This document shows positions 49,273 to 61,703 of a DNA stretch of 64,000 bases, piece by piece. The stretch is taken from positions 8,191,420 to 8,255,419 of the forward strand of contig JARUPZ010000021.1 in the NCBI GenBank assembly GCA_031213475.1, given 5' to 3'. The notes under the pieces are model-generated. The model ran no database searches, was not told where the DNA came from, and worked only from the letters and a program-made list of their open reading frames with translations. Source of the DNA: Nereocystis luetkeana. Its lineage: Eukaryota > Sar > Phaeophyceae > Laminariales > Laminariaceae. Position 1 is the first letter of the stretch, and every line of letters starts with the position of its first letter. Position numbers and translations under genes: made by a program.

Positions 49273-49276
49273 TAAA
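49271..49276 (+). promoter_or_regulatory. Possible polyadenylation hexamer of the channel gene
   Basis: AATAAA overlaps the TAA stop codon. A signal this close to the stop would give a very short 3' UTR. Brown-algal poly(A) signals are not well fixed, so this is only a candidate. Confidence 0.3.
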
Positions 49277-49374
49277 TCGCGCGTGGGGGGCTTTGCGCAT
49301 GTGAGGTAGAGGCGAACACCTGCTGCGAGATGGGTAGAATGCCACGTTAGTGTCAGGTCAGGAAGTCATCAAAC

Positions 49375-49500
49375 TCTTACGGGTCGGGTCGGGTCGTCGG
49401 GTCAGGAGAACTTTGAAATCGCTCGCTCCAGGTCGGTCGGACTACGTGACCGGGCCCGACCGGCCCCGACGGGTCTGGCCCGACCCATCAACGGCCCTGG
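49375..49500. mobile_element. GGGTC-rich palindromic element
   Basis: GGGTCGGGTCGGGTCGTCGGGTC at the left and GGGCCCGACCGGCCCCGACGGGTCTGGCCCGACCC at the right, closing with GGCCCTGG. Same family as 24725 and 27650; lies just downstream of the channel gene. Confidence 0.6.
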
Positions 49501-50139
49501 TTATTTTGGCCTAGAAGCTTCTGACTGACGGTGCCATTCAACTGGCGGCCAACCGAAGGTCGTTGGAACATCATTTGTGATGATGTTTCAGCATCCGTTT
49601 AACACCCCTTCGATATATGCATAGGCCATGGGTCGCACTTGCAAAAGTTTCTGTTTATAGCCTGCGCTTGCTTGAACAATACCAGTAGATTTTTCTTGAG
49701 TGCGCACCCCTACCTTGCTGTAGCATAGCATATATCGTAAACGACTACAAGCAAGGGTCGTCTTCCCCCTTTTTAGCGAAAGCTATACTCATCAAAGACA
49801 GGGGATGTTAGATTTTCATCCCGAGGATGTTGAATTTTCCTCCCCGCATTCTCAACTGGTTGGCACGAACTTCCCTAAACTACGACACCATGGTAGACTG
49901 GTTGGACCAAACTTTTATGGAAACGTTTTGAGCCGCCCTTTCTGGCGTATTTTTTTTCTTCTAGTTTTGAGGCTCCAGAAACGTATGCGTAAGAAACCAG
50001 GACCATCTACCATGGTTTCCAATTTTCAACACTGGTTACACACGTCATTGGTTGGTCTTGTTTGCGCCAAAGGAAGCAAAGGTAATGGCCTCCGCGTCGC
50101 CGCGAGCGTGGTCTTGGTACCCAATCTCGAGTTGATTTT

Positions 50140-50460
50140 CGCCGGCGACGTCAAAGTGCCATTCCTGCTGCGGCGGCTGCTGGTGCTGCTGCTGCTGCTG
50201 CTGTGCTGTTGCTGCTGCTATCGCTTCCATGTGAGGGAGAAGTCGTCTTACACGAGCGCCGTAGTCCGTAGATACAGCTCGCCGTTGGTGTGATGCTTTT
50301 ACGTTGGTGACGGATATACTCGGCAGATGGGCAGTAGTACTGCTGCTGTAGTGATGGTGCCCAAAATTTAGTATCTCTCAGTTCCAGGAACACCGAAGGC
50401 CGCTCATGACTGGGCTCAGTTCCGAGAAGATTCGCTGGTTTTTGTCCCCCCCAGGAACTG
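50140..50460 (-). mobile_element. CTG-rich arm of the foldback family (minus)
   Basis: CTG repeats (50168-50220), then ACACGAGCGCCGTAGTCCGT, CGGATATACTCGGCAGATGG and GGCTCAGTTCCGAGAAGATT mirror 2650-3000. Confidence 0.62.
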
Positions 50461-52021
50461 AGACCTATAACTTGGATGGTGTTCTGTCCCGTAATTGTTG
50501 GCTACTTTTGGGCTTCGGAGATCGCTGAAACCTCCAAAAATAGAGGCTCAAAATGTTTCCCATAATAATGGGTCTAAGGGTGGTGCACGTAGCATCCCTT
50601 GCCAGGTTTGCCTGCCGAGCAGGTTGCCGTTGCTCCTCACGTGTATCGGTTGCCTTAAGATAGAAGAAAGGCTGTTATCATCCACTAATCGGCCACGAAG
50701 AAGATTGCCAGGTGAGGGCCATATTTGTTTCACCTGTCCGCTCCCTGCTTTTTCACTTGAGACGCGCCTCCTAAGGAATACAAGGACGTTCCCAATGCCT
50801 GAAATCAGGTTATTCCCGGCCTTACCAAGGTCTTTGAGGCCGTACAAGTGATATGACACGTTTGTCTCTATCGTGGTAGATATTGCCTCCAAACACGTGA
50901 ACAGGCGGGTATTGAACCGATCCGATTTGGCATAGTTTTACACTTTTTTTTTGTTCCCCGCTGCTCATCACACTTTCGCTTGTATATAGCTGCCCTGCGG
51001 AAGCGGGCTCGAACGAGTTGCCGAGAAGCCGGACCATTGGTTGTGTACGGTATGTCGACCCGACCTGATCGGGGTACTATTCGCTCGTACAAGTGCCCTC
51101 GGCATGCTAAAAACAATCGTACTTGTTGAAATGCCCTTGCAACCGACCCCCCCGGTTGCAGGGGTGCAGGGTTCTAAATCGAAACTTCTTCCTACAGCCT
51201 CGACGACACGTATCCGTATTTCGAGCCGAATGCTGCCGGGATGTCGATTCAATGGTGCCACCTACATCCCGAGCACAAATTGAAGGACGGGTGAAAGGCC
51301 CATGCTGCCCACCCTTGACCGACGAACGCAGTGTGCGAGCACTTTGTTGCTACCTTACGGCTCCTCTGAGCCAAACCACGGTGGACGAAGGAAGCTGATA
51401 TGCACATCAGAGATATCAGACCCCCCTTCCAACCATGCCATGATCCAGATATTTCGGGGAAAGACTGATACTTGATGAATGTTTGCCGGATGGGAGCTGT
51501 ATGCCAACTCGGACGCACACACCTGCTGGGCCGATCTGTGGATGATACCACCCTTGCACAACATGGCATAGCGGCAAGTTATCAGCTCCAGACGATCTAG
51601 ATCAAAGCTTTTCCAACAAGTCTGGACCAATTATATGTCCCGCGCTCCCTCCGTAGATTGCCGTTACTTTTCCGACAGCTTCAGTCATCTTTTACAACGC
51701 CACTGCTTTCCCTTCCGCGCTGCCCGCTCTCGCTCGCTCTCGCGCAGCCGCACAGGCTGAGCAACTCCAATCAAGGTAGATTCCGTCGGTAGCACCACCC
51801 GTAGTCAACAGCGTAATCCTTCGGAGCCAGGGATCCTGGCGTGGGGGGGAGCGGGTTAGCAGCAGAGCGAGAGTCAACGGCGGCTGCACGAGGGCGATCC
51901 TTTTATGGCGGCCACCACTTGTCGCATCGCATCGTCTGAGCGAGGTTAGACAAGGTAGAGGGCATCAGTACCTCCATCGTGACCTTCGATCAAGCGAAAA
52001 CGAGGGAGTTGGTGCTCACAC

Positions 52022-52185
52022 ACACAGGTGGCCACGACGCCTTCCCTCGCACAATGTGGGCGTAAAATATATATATTTGCCGAGACATTAAACGATGTAC
52101 AACACCCACAAGGAGTTGGCCGCCTCCCAGTTCGTCACGGTTATGGTGTCCTACATTGTTCGTCTCTCCAAGAGGATGTTTTTAC
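52022..52185 (+). repeat. Dispersed repeat pair member 2
   Basis: CAGGTGGCCACGACGCCTTC, CACAATGTGGGCGTAAAATA, TACAACACCCACAAGGAGTT and TCTCCAAGAGGATGTTTTTA parallel 43890-44065. Confidence 0.55.
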
Positions 52186-52904
52186 GGCCGAATTGTGCAG
52201 GGCGGGGGTCCTGGCTCCCCGTGTGTCGAGTCACGTTCAGAGGAGGGGTAGGGGAAGCCAGCAGCTAATCGAGAGTGCTTTATTATAGTTTTTGGAATTC
52301 CACCTCTTTGGCGCTAGATTGACGGAAACGGCCCAGCGGCGCCATCGGGCATACGTGGCGGAGTACGAGGAAAGAGAAGCATCACCGAGGTGGGGAGGGG
52401 AAGCAACTTCACAAGGACTGTTTGTTCTATTGCACGGCCAAGTTCGCGCCATGTTTACAAAGTGGCACTCTCGTGCGACACCGGCATGCGTGCGCGGTGG
52501 AAAACGGGGATAGCGGGGTGACGTAGACTGACACGTGCCCCCCGCTTTGCAGCGTAACACATGGGGTTTCCAACGTAGGCGGTGTTTGAGCGCAGGGGGC
52601 GGGGGGGGGGGGGGCAACGTGCATGCAGCAGACCGGACATATTCGCCGATCCTGCTGCCGTGGAACGCTTCCACGAAGTAGTGCTTTAGGAGGGGCAAAA
52701 ACGTTCGGAGAGGGGCGCCCTGCGCATAGAGAGCGAGGGGTTTTATCACAGATCAAGGCGTTTGTTTCGTGGTGAGTGTCTGAGTTCTTGTGTCCCGCCC
52801 TCACAGAGTGCGAACGTGGGTCTGGTGGAGAGGTGGAACGCCACCCGGTAGTTTCTTTTGTGGCATCGCGAATTTGGATGCTGCAGGTAGTTGAGTGTGG
52901 CATA

Positions 52905-53020
52905 CTATTATTGCGGGGGACCACAATAAATATCACCAAATATTGTTAGTAAAAATAACGAAATATGTAGGGTTTTTGTGTGTACCTTAGGTTCTACTTA
53001 CTATCGTCCCCCATACTACT
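52905..53020. mobile_element. TTACGGGGG MITE (diverged)
   Basis: TATTATTGCGGGGGACCACA left and TTACTATCGTCCCCCATACTA right; internal AAATATTGTTAGTAAAAATA in reverse orientation relative to 34563. Confidence 0.72.
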
Positions 53021-54539
53021 AGTGTCTCAATGTAGATGGTGCAATGGGGTTGATTTATTTTGTCTCCAATGAACAAATAAATGGTGCTCAAGGGTCCGTC
53101 GTCACAGTACTCCCCCGTAGAGGACGTGATGATGCCCGGCCTTCTGCTCGAGTGCAGATGGTGACGTATTATTAAGGGTATTGTGTGCATGGCAGGTCTT
53201 CGCTGCAACAGGCGAACGGCGCTCGCCCTGCTGCATGCTGTGCCGTAGAGACATACTACGTGAGAATCATTCGCCTCGTAGTTGAAGCACAGCGCCCGCG
53301 ACACCGAAGTTGGCGACACACGAGATTGTGTGGGGGGCAAATCTTCGCTGTACTAAGGCAGGAGCACAGCGCTCGCGCGCGGAGATGTTCGCGCACAACA
53401 TACCAATCTGCCCCTACAGACGAGGACCGCTTGCATTAAAAGATACCTGGAAACATACGCATCATTCTTAAATTTCGGAACCGAGTGAGGTACTGCTGTG
53501 TCACGGTTGACGCTGAAATACCGGTAGCACGGCGCTCGCGCTGCATACGGTTGACGAATAGAAGGCCACGTGGACTAGAGAAACTGTTCAGTATGCACGT
53601 ACAGCAGTAGAGCGCAAGCTTTTTATCGGATACGCGCGGCAGCGCCACACGACGGTGTCGGCACGGGGTGCGCTTGATAGACCCGCAGTACGTTAAGACC
53701 GCTCTGTCCGTAAACATAGAGATATGTTTCGAGTGTGACATGATCGAAGAAACTTTGCTCGAAATTTCCGGACAGTGGTGGCTTCCTTTTTGAGGCATAC
53801 GGTCAGGCGCTGCCAGCGGGGGGGGGGGGGGGGGGGAGGGGTTGTCGTCTGACCGGTGTTGCATCTGCGCGCGCCCAAAGCTTCGGCAGCAGAAGCATAC
53901 CGAGTGACGTGCTGAACTCGGGAGCATGGGGTCTCGTAGATTGGCTTTTCGTACACATTGCGCAATGGTATGCCATAGGAAAGGGTGGCATTGCCTGCAA
54001 ATTTTGGCCTCCTCTTTCCTAAACCCTTCGAGAGCACGGGACGAGCAGTAAAAAGAAGACGGGGGTCACAGACAATTTTCTGGGGGAGGATTTCTCCAGA
54101 ACCCTTTTCCAGTCCTTGAAAAAATAAAACGGCGGCCGTCACCGTGTTTGGAGGATACACTTGCTTGGAGTTGAACTGACTACTCCTGCAGCACGAGTTA
54201 AAAAAGGGTTTGACTTCGCTTGCAGCCGTCATTTCGGGGATAAAGGCGCTTGGAATTGAGGACGTCATTGTTGCAGCAGTAGTGGAAAGGTTGAGGCAGC
54301 CATCGTGGTGCTGCCTGAGGGGCTTACTGTAGTTTTGGTAGGCTGGGTTTAAGTTATAGACCCCGGTTGGGGGCATGTAGGGTTCGGGGTTGTGTAAGGA
54401 GTCACAGACAATTAAGTACTAGAGGAAGGCTAGGTGTGATAGCAGACCTACGCACTAGCAAAGAACACACCCATATGGCATATCAGGGTATGACCTATGG
54501 CGGATATGGTCAACGAACTGTATCGAGCTTTTTTTGTCT

Positions 54540-55255
54540 TGCCCCACTCATCCGGCGAGGTTGTTGTCGACGTGGCCAACAACCCGACCGAACAACGGCT
54601 GTAGAAAATACATTTTGGGTGTAGGTAAGACTAAGGCGTGGCGCGCATTCACCCATGGTTCGTGTGTACCAAACTGTTCACCATGGTTGGTGTGATAGCG
54701 CACACGTGGTTGGCGAGGGTGTCAAGCGCGCCTGTTTTGGTCCAGTCGCCGGGTGAGTTACGTTAGTTTTCAACGTCGTCTCGAGGCGGCCATCATCTAG
54801 GAACATTGTTAAGTGCCTTAGGTGTAAGTAAAGCAAGGATAAGGTGCCGGGCGCTCACCATGGTGACAGGAGTATGTATAACACACACGACCGTTTTGTC
54901 CAATTATCTGGCAAGTGTTTCCCCCGATTTTTCCCCAAGCCGACCATCAACAAAAACCACTGGTGTTTACTAACTCAGCTGCATGTAAGGGCAAGGTCGC
55001 ATGCATTCACCCATGGTTGGTATGTCACATTTCACCGTTTGCGATCTGGTCAGTGACAGGTACAACGGCACACGCACATGCTTGGCGAGGGTACCCGGCA
55101 GTTTTGTGGCGTCCAATCATCGGGCGTGTTAGAGAAGTTAAGGATGATGTCCCAAGCTGACCACCAACCCGCAGCAACGGCAAGCATTTTAGGTGCAAGT
55201 AAGGGCAATGTGTCGCGGGCTCTCCATTGTTGGCTTGCCCCGAACCGTTCGTCAT
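54540..55255 (+). repeat. ~200-bp degenerate tandem repeat, about four units
   Basis: Units share GCATTCACCCATGGTTGGT, GCACACG..TGGTTGGCGAGGGT, TTTTG.(G/T)CCA(G/A)TC.(G/T)CGGG and TTAGGTG(T/C)AAGTA. Unit starts near 54632, 54842, 54992 and 55205. Confidence 0.62.
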
Positions 55256-56689
55256 AGGGTTGGTACAGTAGTGTGTTTCTCGGCAGTCGAGCACAAGGTA
55301 TTACCAATGAGCAATGGAGTAATCAGGAAAAGAGATACGCGACTGGTCTATCTGAAACCGGTTGTTGCTGTGACAGCGTCATGCTGTGCAGTAATCAAGC
55401 ACAGAGTATCTTAAGCACGTATCTATCTAAACGAGAACGTAGATAGGTCCGGAGTATGAGTGGGGTGGAAGTAGATAGGGGAAGCGGACCCAGACATCAC
55501 TGCACCCATATGCTGTACTTGTACTGGTTGTGCGTGCTCGTTGGAACGCATTAGAAGTACTTCTTGGGCGGGTCGTTACTTTCGACTTTAGCAGATGCTC
55601 CACACATGTTTTGCTTTCGAGTGTGCGCTGCAGGTATCCTGAAAATATGTATGGTACGGGAATGTGTTATCCTGGACGCTACCACTCAGTCCCGAACTTT
55701 AAGTACCATCTCTATATTTATTGTTTATACAGACGTGCCTTGTTCCAGCTAATTCGGGACAAAGTAGTATGGTACGAAGGGGAGTGCCTGGAGATCAACG
55801 TTACAAAGCCTGCTAGAACCAAAAAATGTAAAGAACCTTGGCCGATCGCGGGGCGGTCGGGCAAACCACAGAACTTAGGAGCTTACGAGACGAGGCACGT
55901 ACCACGGTTGGATGTAGTGGCGAATGCACGCTACTAGGGATGTTGCGAGTTAACGTAGAGACTCTTTTTTTTTTTGCCCTCGGGCGCTCCACTAGGCCTG
56001 CGGGATCCCATGACGCCTCGCGAGATCCCCGACCGAGTTCCAGGACCCCCGGTCGCCCCGTGGGAACCCCGAGCGCCTTGAGGGAACCCCGGAAGTTTTG
56101 CGGGGTTACCACGGTGTCTTGCTTAGGTTTTTTCGGGTATGCCGAGTGATATTCAATACGAAAGTCGCGTTTTCATCTCCAATACTGGTAACTACCACAG
56201 CGATCATCCTGGATGCACCCACATCTCTTGCGGGCTTCCGCTCCCGGTGTGCTGTAGTCCCTCGTGGTGAGGCCCAGCCCGTTGGTGGGGTGGGAACCCA
56301 GTGCATGGACGGCACGTATTTACCAATCGCTCGTATCGGCATCGACGGCTGGTTTAGATGGCTTCCAGTCTTTTTGCGCCGTAGCATGCCCTCTAATCCT
56401 CTCCATGTATCACAAAATGTAAGCCCGCATACAAACGTCTACAACCACGTAGCACACACATTCCGATCCCACCCCAGAGGCGACCGCTTGGCTCTTGCTG
56501 CTAGAAGCGAAGGGCCTGCGCTTTATGCTACAACACACAACAAATAACTGTTTGCCCGGGTACACAAGAGGCACATGCAGCGCCCCAGAACAACAACGCC
56601 TCCCTTCTTTCCTCCCTTCCTTGCTTCCGTTCCTACACATATATGCCCTGGAATTTGTGTAATATATCCTCTTCCCCCCCCCCCCCCCC

Positions 56690-56985
56690 TCACTCTACTC
56701 CTTCGTTTCCTCCCAACAGCAACTCAGATCCGGGATCACGTACACGCGCTCCTCCCCCCTCCCCTCTGGGGTACGCAAGTTCATTTTTATCGCGACGAGA
56801 TTGCGTTTTTCTTCGTTTCTCGTCGACCCGCTCGCGTCGAATTGTGCAAACTCACGCTTTTTGCAGGCACGTCCTGCATTTCTTGTTTTCATAAGAAAAA
56901 GTTCGCCTCGATAGGACTCGAAATCATGACCGTGACGCTACTGTATGTAGTATTAAATAATAATCACGAAGTCTAACTACTGTAT
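56690..56985 (-). mobile_element. tRNA-derived SINE (minus)
   Basis: The minus strand has a B-box-like GATTTCGAGTCCTATC (56913-56928), then body AAAAAGCGTGAGTTTGCACAATTCGACGCG..GTCGACGAGAAACGAAGA, shared with 5545 and 43176. Followed on its 3' side by a C/G homopolymer. Confidence 0.6.
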
Positions 56986-58321
56986 CACCACCGGGGGCGC
57001 CACTGTTTTTTACTAATTGCCATGCGCCCACACACTCCTTCGGCTTTCTGTTGTGCCGTAACCCCCCTCCTCGTCTCGAAAGGGATACGTGGTCAATGAC
57101 CAAGACTTAGTGAATACGGCAAGCAAGAAGTGAGTACGCCCCCCCCCCCCCCCCCGTCCCCCATCAAGCCCGAAATCTTGTCTCCAGTCCGCAGAGAGAG
57201 GTTGGTGCCTCTGCTTCGTACGTACGTGTAATAATGCTGTCTACAGCAGTCCGCTTGCACGTATGCAGCAGGCGATTTACGGGGCAAAAGAAGCGCCCGA
57301 CGTACTGCACTACTTACAGATTATTCCCGGGCCGTGGAAGCTCAACCATGCTGCTGCGCTGCGACTGCACCTCACGGATGGCTGCTGCTGCTGCAGAAGA
57401 GGAGTGCAGTATATATAGCCCCGCCAATAAGAAAGTGCCCGATAAGAACATTATGCTCACCTTTTGGAGCACGCCAATGAAATTGAGTCAAGAAAAACGG
57501 GTCAGTGTTGGACTCTTCACCGTATCCTAGATAATAGCAGGCTGTTTAAAGATATAACTGTTTTTTTCTCTGCTTACTTTTTACCCCACGGCGGGTCGGT
57601 AAAGGGTAGGTTTGTCCGTAGACGAGGTTACGGCCTCCGCAAACGAAGTAACGGGCAAAGCAGGGTTTATTGGTAGAGAGACTGTGGCATGTCCGTATCG
57701 GGAACTGGGATAGAGCAAGTTTGGTTGGAAGGGAAGGCCTCGGACGCAGTCCTTCCAAGCAAAGCACCGAGCGTAGGTCAGCATCCCCACGCCGGGCACG
57801 AGCAAGCACGAGGTCCTGTGACGAGCGCGGGCAGACGTGAGGTAATCGCTGGTTTGTCGATCCAAGCCAGGAATTAGTACCTTATATTCCGCCGCCCCAC
57901 CCCCCCTATTTTTTCTTTCGAAGGGGGGGGGGGGGGGGGGCACGAGTAGCCGGGGGTATGGAGGAAATGTCTTTCCTTCCGCTAGGGATTACTTTAGTTA
58001 GATTGGAGGAGTCGAATGGTACCGTACCATTCGGAGGCTTGGTCATCCGAGACAACTGTAGGCCGTACTAGTTAGGAACCCGGCCGGTATCATAGGAGGG
58101 AGAGAGACGTAAAATTAGGGTGGTCGAGATACCCAGGGTATTGCAGGAAGCTGCGATACAGGTATCTGGCCGAGGGGAGGAATCTCTCTCTCTCTCCCAC
58201 GACTCAGGAAACGATAATGATAATGCAATTCGAAAGATATACAATAAAAAACAAGCTTGAGCTCACCACACTACCACGTTCAGATTACTATTAATAGGTG
58301 TTTCTTGTTGGCGGGTACCAC

Positions 58322-58430
58322 TATTACGGGGGACCATAGTTAATAGGACCAAATATTGTTAGTGAAAATGGTTAAATATATAGGTTTTTATGTATGCCAT
58401 AGGTCCTATTAACTATGGCCCCCCGTAATA
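58322..58430. mobile_element. TTACGGGGG MITE
   Basis: TATTACGGGGGACCATAGTT ... AACTATGGCCCCCCGTAATA, 109 bp, inverted relative to 34563 (TTTTTATGTATGCCATAGGT on the right). Confidence 0.86.
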
Positions 58431-59029
58431 CAGTACGTACCGTATACATACCAGGCAGGTGGATTGATCAAAAATAAAAACGAAAAGCTGGAAGAATCGA
58501 TCGAACGCGAGCTTTTTCGAGCTGACTTTCTCCGAAGCAAGGCAGGCAACGAAGGCGGTGGCTTTGGTAAGATTGGTAAGGTTGCATAGACGCATCGCTC
58601 GGCGTATTCAGTACGCCCTTCCTGTTGTGGGTAAATAAAGTCGGATAGGCGCCGACCAAGACAACAACGTCATGACGTATGTATGTGGAGAACTGATTTG
58701 GGGAATAATTTCAGGATCTTGACCTTGTTTGCGGCGGGTCGTCCCAACCGACACGCTCCCACTTGGACGCATGATGAGCGCAAGCATGTATGTGTTATAA
58801 ATTTTGAATTAGGTCGGCTGTGCGTTCTCGAGTGATGAAATAGTTGATACTCAATATATATGTTGTAACAGTAGTAGTAGTATCTACAGCTAAACAGTTA
58901 TCCTCTCCGCTGCCTAAGCCCAGTGCTTCGACGCTATGATCGCAGTTCACCCTCGTCTGGGTCATCAGCTTGCCTCCAAAGTCAGTCAAATATCAAAGCT
59001 GCTCGATCACAAAGGAGAAGGTCCAGGGG

Positions 59030-59156
59030 ATACATGATACGGGGACCACAATAAATATCACCAAAAAATAAGTATTGTTAGTAAAAATAGTGAAATATAA
59101 AGATTTTAGTGCGTACCGTAAGTCCTACCAGGGTATTTAATATGGTCCCCTGTACT
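59030..59156. mobile_element. TTACGGGGG MITE (diverged, with short insertion)
   Basis: GATACGGGGACCACAATAAA left, AATATGGTCCCCTGTACTAG right; internal AGTATTGTTAGTAAAAATAG. Close to the 52905 copy (both share CACAATAAATATCACCAAA). Confidence 0.72.
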
Positions 59157-59673
59157 AGTAAAAATAATCGTATACTCGTACGAGAATGTTTTCTTTCAAC
59201 ACAAGACATGACATACACTCGTATCTATAATGCGAACTCCATGAACAAATTAATGTAACGTTTCTTCGATTTTCATTTTTAGGCTTTTTGCTATTTTTTA
59301 TTTTTGGATCGTTGTGTCCCCATTTGTGCCGGTTCGCCAGTTCGATCTTCTTGTCGTGCGACTTGCGACCCATACACACGCATATACGCGCACGCGACCA
59401 CGAACCATCCATCCCCGGATGAAGGAATAAAGTTAACCGTGACCTTGTTGCCTTGGCAACGCCTGGAACCGACTGCCACCAAATTGCGACGAAAAGGTGT
59501 GTAACATGGTTTCGCCGCGAGGTATCCGACATTCCTCTTTGGTGCTGGTTGGCAATACCAGGTACTGCGCAGCAGTACCGTAGTTCAAATCGGGTCTGCT
59601 CTACCCTTGTGTATTGCCGTACTACACGGTACAACGATCGTTGTAAACGCGGTGTGTACCAGGTACAAGTACT

Positions 59674-59675
<2 letters not shown>

Positions 59676-59710
<35 letters not shown>

Positions 59711-59719
59711 TGCCGCTGC

Positions 59720-59752
<33 letters not shown>
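59676..59752 (+). repeat. (CCG)n-(CTG)n-(GT)n compound microsatellite
   Basis: About ten CCG, then two CTG/CCG transitions, nine CTG, then (TG)6. A substitution-driven expansion series in one place. Frames through it are artefacts. Confidence 0.85.
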
Positions 59753-61144
59753 GCTCTAGAAAACGTGCAGAACACACACAACAACCTTTTCTTACATCTG
59801 ACAAGTCACGTTCTACAGTTGAGCTTTTCTTAAATCTGACATGTCACGTCCTACGGTTGAGTAGATCATTTCGATTATTCCCTTCGGGTCGATATATATG
59901 GTGTGCAAGGTTTGTAGCATACGCACTGCAGAAGGAAAGGCTCGACCCACACACTATGTGCTACTACTGCAGACCATCACCCGGCAACATGAGCCAGTGA
60001 TATCTTGACTCTCAGTGGCAACCGACTATCTGTTTGGTCCGCGAACACTTACCGGTACCTGGTATTATGTATGGTAGTCCTTCGGTACGCCGGTATCGCG
60101 ACGCGCAACATGGCACGTGCATGTATGGGCAACCTGACGAACTATCAAAGGTCTGGGGCGATCGGGTACGCCGCATGATGAGTACTGTAGCATCATATGA
60201 CTGCTGCTTGGGTGTCGTGCAGATCCTTGAGCTGCAATTCGGATATTTCATTTCTCATCCCCTAACCCCTGCGGAACGAGGACCAGATAATACCCGGGCT
60301 GCGTGATGTGGCTGTTGCGGCGGTGGCCACTGTAGTTTCCGTCACTCCTGTTCTCCTCCAACATCAGCCCCAAATAACTTCCAGACGGCATTGCCGCAGC
60401 AGTTTGCAGTCGATTCAGGCCTGTTTCCTCGAGTTATGCCGTTAACCTTTGTAATAATGCTCAACCTTGGTGAGTGCCATGTGTTGGGTCTCGGCACCAC
60501 AGCCAGCGTCGCTATAATCGCCACCTAGCCCGTGAAACTTGAAACACTTGCCCAGTCACGCGAATAGTACTATTGAGATACCTGTCAGTTCCTGCGCCCG
60601 TTCCTGTTCCCGTTGTGGAGGTAGTGTTGCTGTTTGTTGCTGTTGCTGTTGGCGTTGTTGTCGTAGGTATACCGGTGCTACGGTTGCTACGCTTTCGCTG
60701 CGCCATTTATTCTCGATTCTCGGGACGTTTACCGATCATACCGGCGCTTTCGACCGCCGTGCGGTGAACCACGGCATACCACTGCCCCGCATAAGAATGC
60801 AACTCACAGACGTCAACCTGGAACAAATGAAACAAGTAACGAAGCCTTCAGCCTAGTCACTGCCAAAGGCGGTAAGGAAGCTGCCCCCTTCGGGTGGCTG
60901 GCCCCCAGGGGCAAAGGCACCATGGCATCACACCGACACCAGTAGGAAACACGTCTTCTTGTCGACCGAAGTAAAATGGGGAAGTGTGGTTTCGCGCGCG
61001 GCCATAATATGAAGGTCAGCCTAAGCCCGATTTCAGGTTTCTTGCGAGAGGGTACATTATTAGCTGTATAACCCGGCCGTACAGCTGCAATATATTGCCT
61101 ACGCCTGGTACAATGCATTTTGTCGACCAGGAAATACTGATGCC

Positions 61145-61703
61145 ATGAGTTCTCCTGTGTGGGCTATCACGGGCTTCAAGCGCGAAAAGTTCGACATCAC
61201 ATCCAAAGAGAGAGTGCTACCGGACGGGATCACCGGGCGGCTTAACGAACCCACCAAGACGATCATGCACGGCGTAGCTTTCGTTGGAAGCGACAAATCC
61301 CTAGGGTACGCCTATCTAAAAGCCTCTCTGCAGAGGATGGAAGATTTCGAGAACATGCCGCTGTCCGAACGAGGCATCGGCGCGGTATGCGGCGGGTTCA
61401 TTTCGTCCACAGGTGTGACGTCTGCGGGGCTTCTGTCCACGGGACACTTCACAAACGAGCAGGAGTGGGGTGCCATAGATACCACCAAAGCGCGATACTT
61501 GTGCGGCTTCTACAATTCCCGACTTACAAAGTACAACCGCGTCATGGTCTGCTTCGACTTGTGGAACGTAGCGCCTGTCTCGGGCTTCTGGCGGAACGGA
61601 AAGGTCATGATTGGTCCCAATATCCAGTGCGACAAAACCGACTGGGGGGTCAACCTGAAGTCGAACCCAAACACCGGCAGCTACGCCATCGCTTTAGAGA
61701 AAG
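61145..61703 (+). CDS. Aerolysin-like gene exon 1 (start exon, GC donor)
   Basis: ATG at 61145 opens 186 codons plus one base. Upstream in-frame codons give no better start. Features include VAFVGSDKSLGYAYLK and a Trp/Cys-bearing beta-rich stretch (FDLWNVAPVSGFW). Open reading runs past 61703, but the exon most likely ends at GAGAAAG|GCAAGTTG: a perfect GC-donor consensus (AG|GCAAGT) whose phase (1) fits the first acceptor of exon 2. No phase-1 GT donor is available nearby. An upstream 5' UTR exon is possible. Confidence 0.68.

Larger units (their letters stand above)
49273..61144. other. Intergenic region, repeat-rich, no convincing gene
   Basis: Apart from the repeats listed separately, 49500-50140, 50460-52020, 52190-52900, 53020-54530, 55300-56600, 57000-58320 and 59760-61140 show no splice-consistent coding block, RNA gene or recognised element. 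G-runs at 53818-53836 and 57923-57940 are near 18-19 bases. The promoter of the 61145 gene presumably lies in its last part but is not identifiable. Confidence 0.45.

Noticed and set aside
53693..54376. 227-codon minus-strand frame between the two genes
   Set aside because: It has an ATG and length, but its composition looks random, it crosses a G19 run read as poly-Pro, and it has no recognisable domain or splice-consistent neighbours. Kept only as a low-probability frame.
59155..59784. 209-codon minus-strand frame with Gln/Arg runs
   Set aside because: The long homopeptide start is the CCG/CTG microsatellite; the remainder has no recognisable domain.
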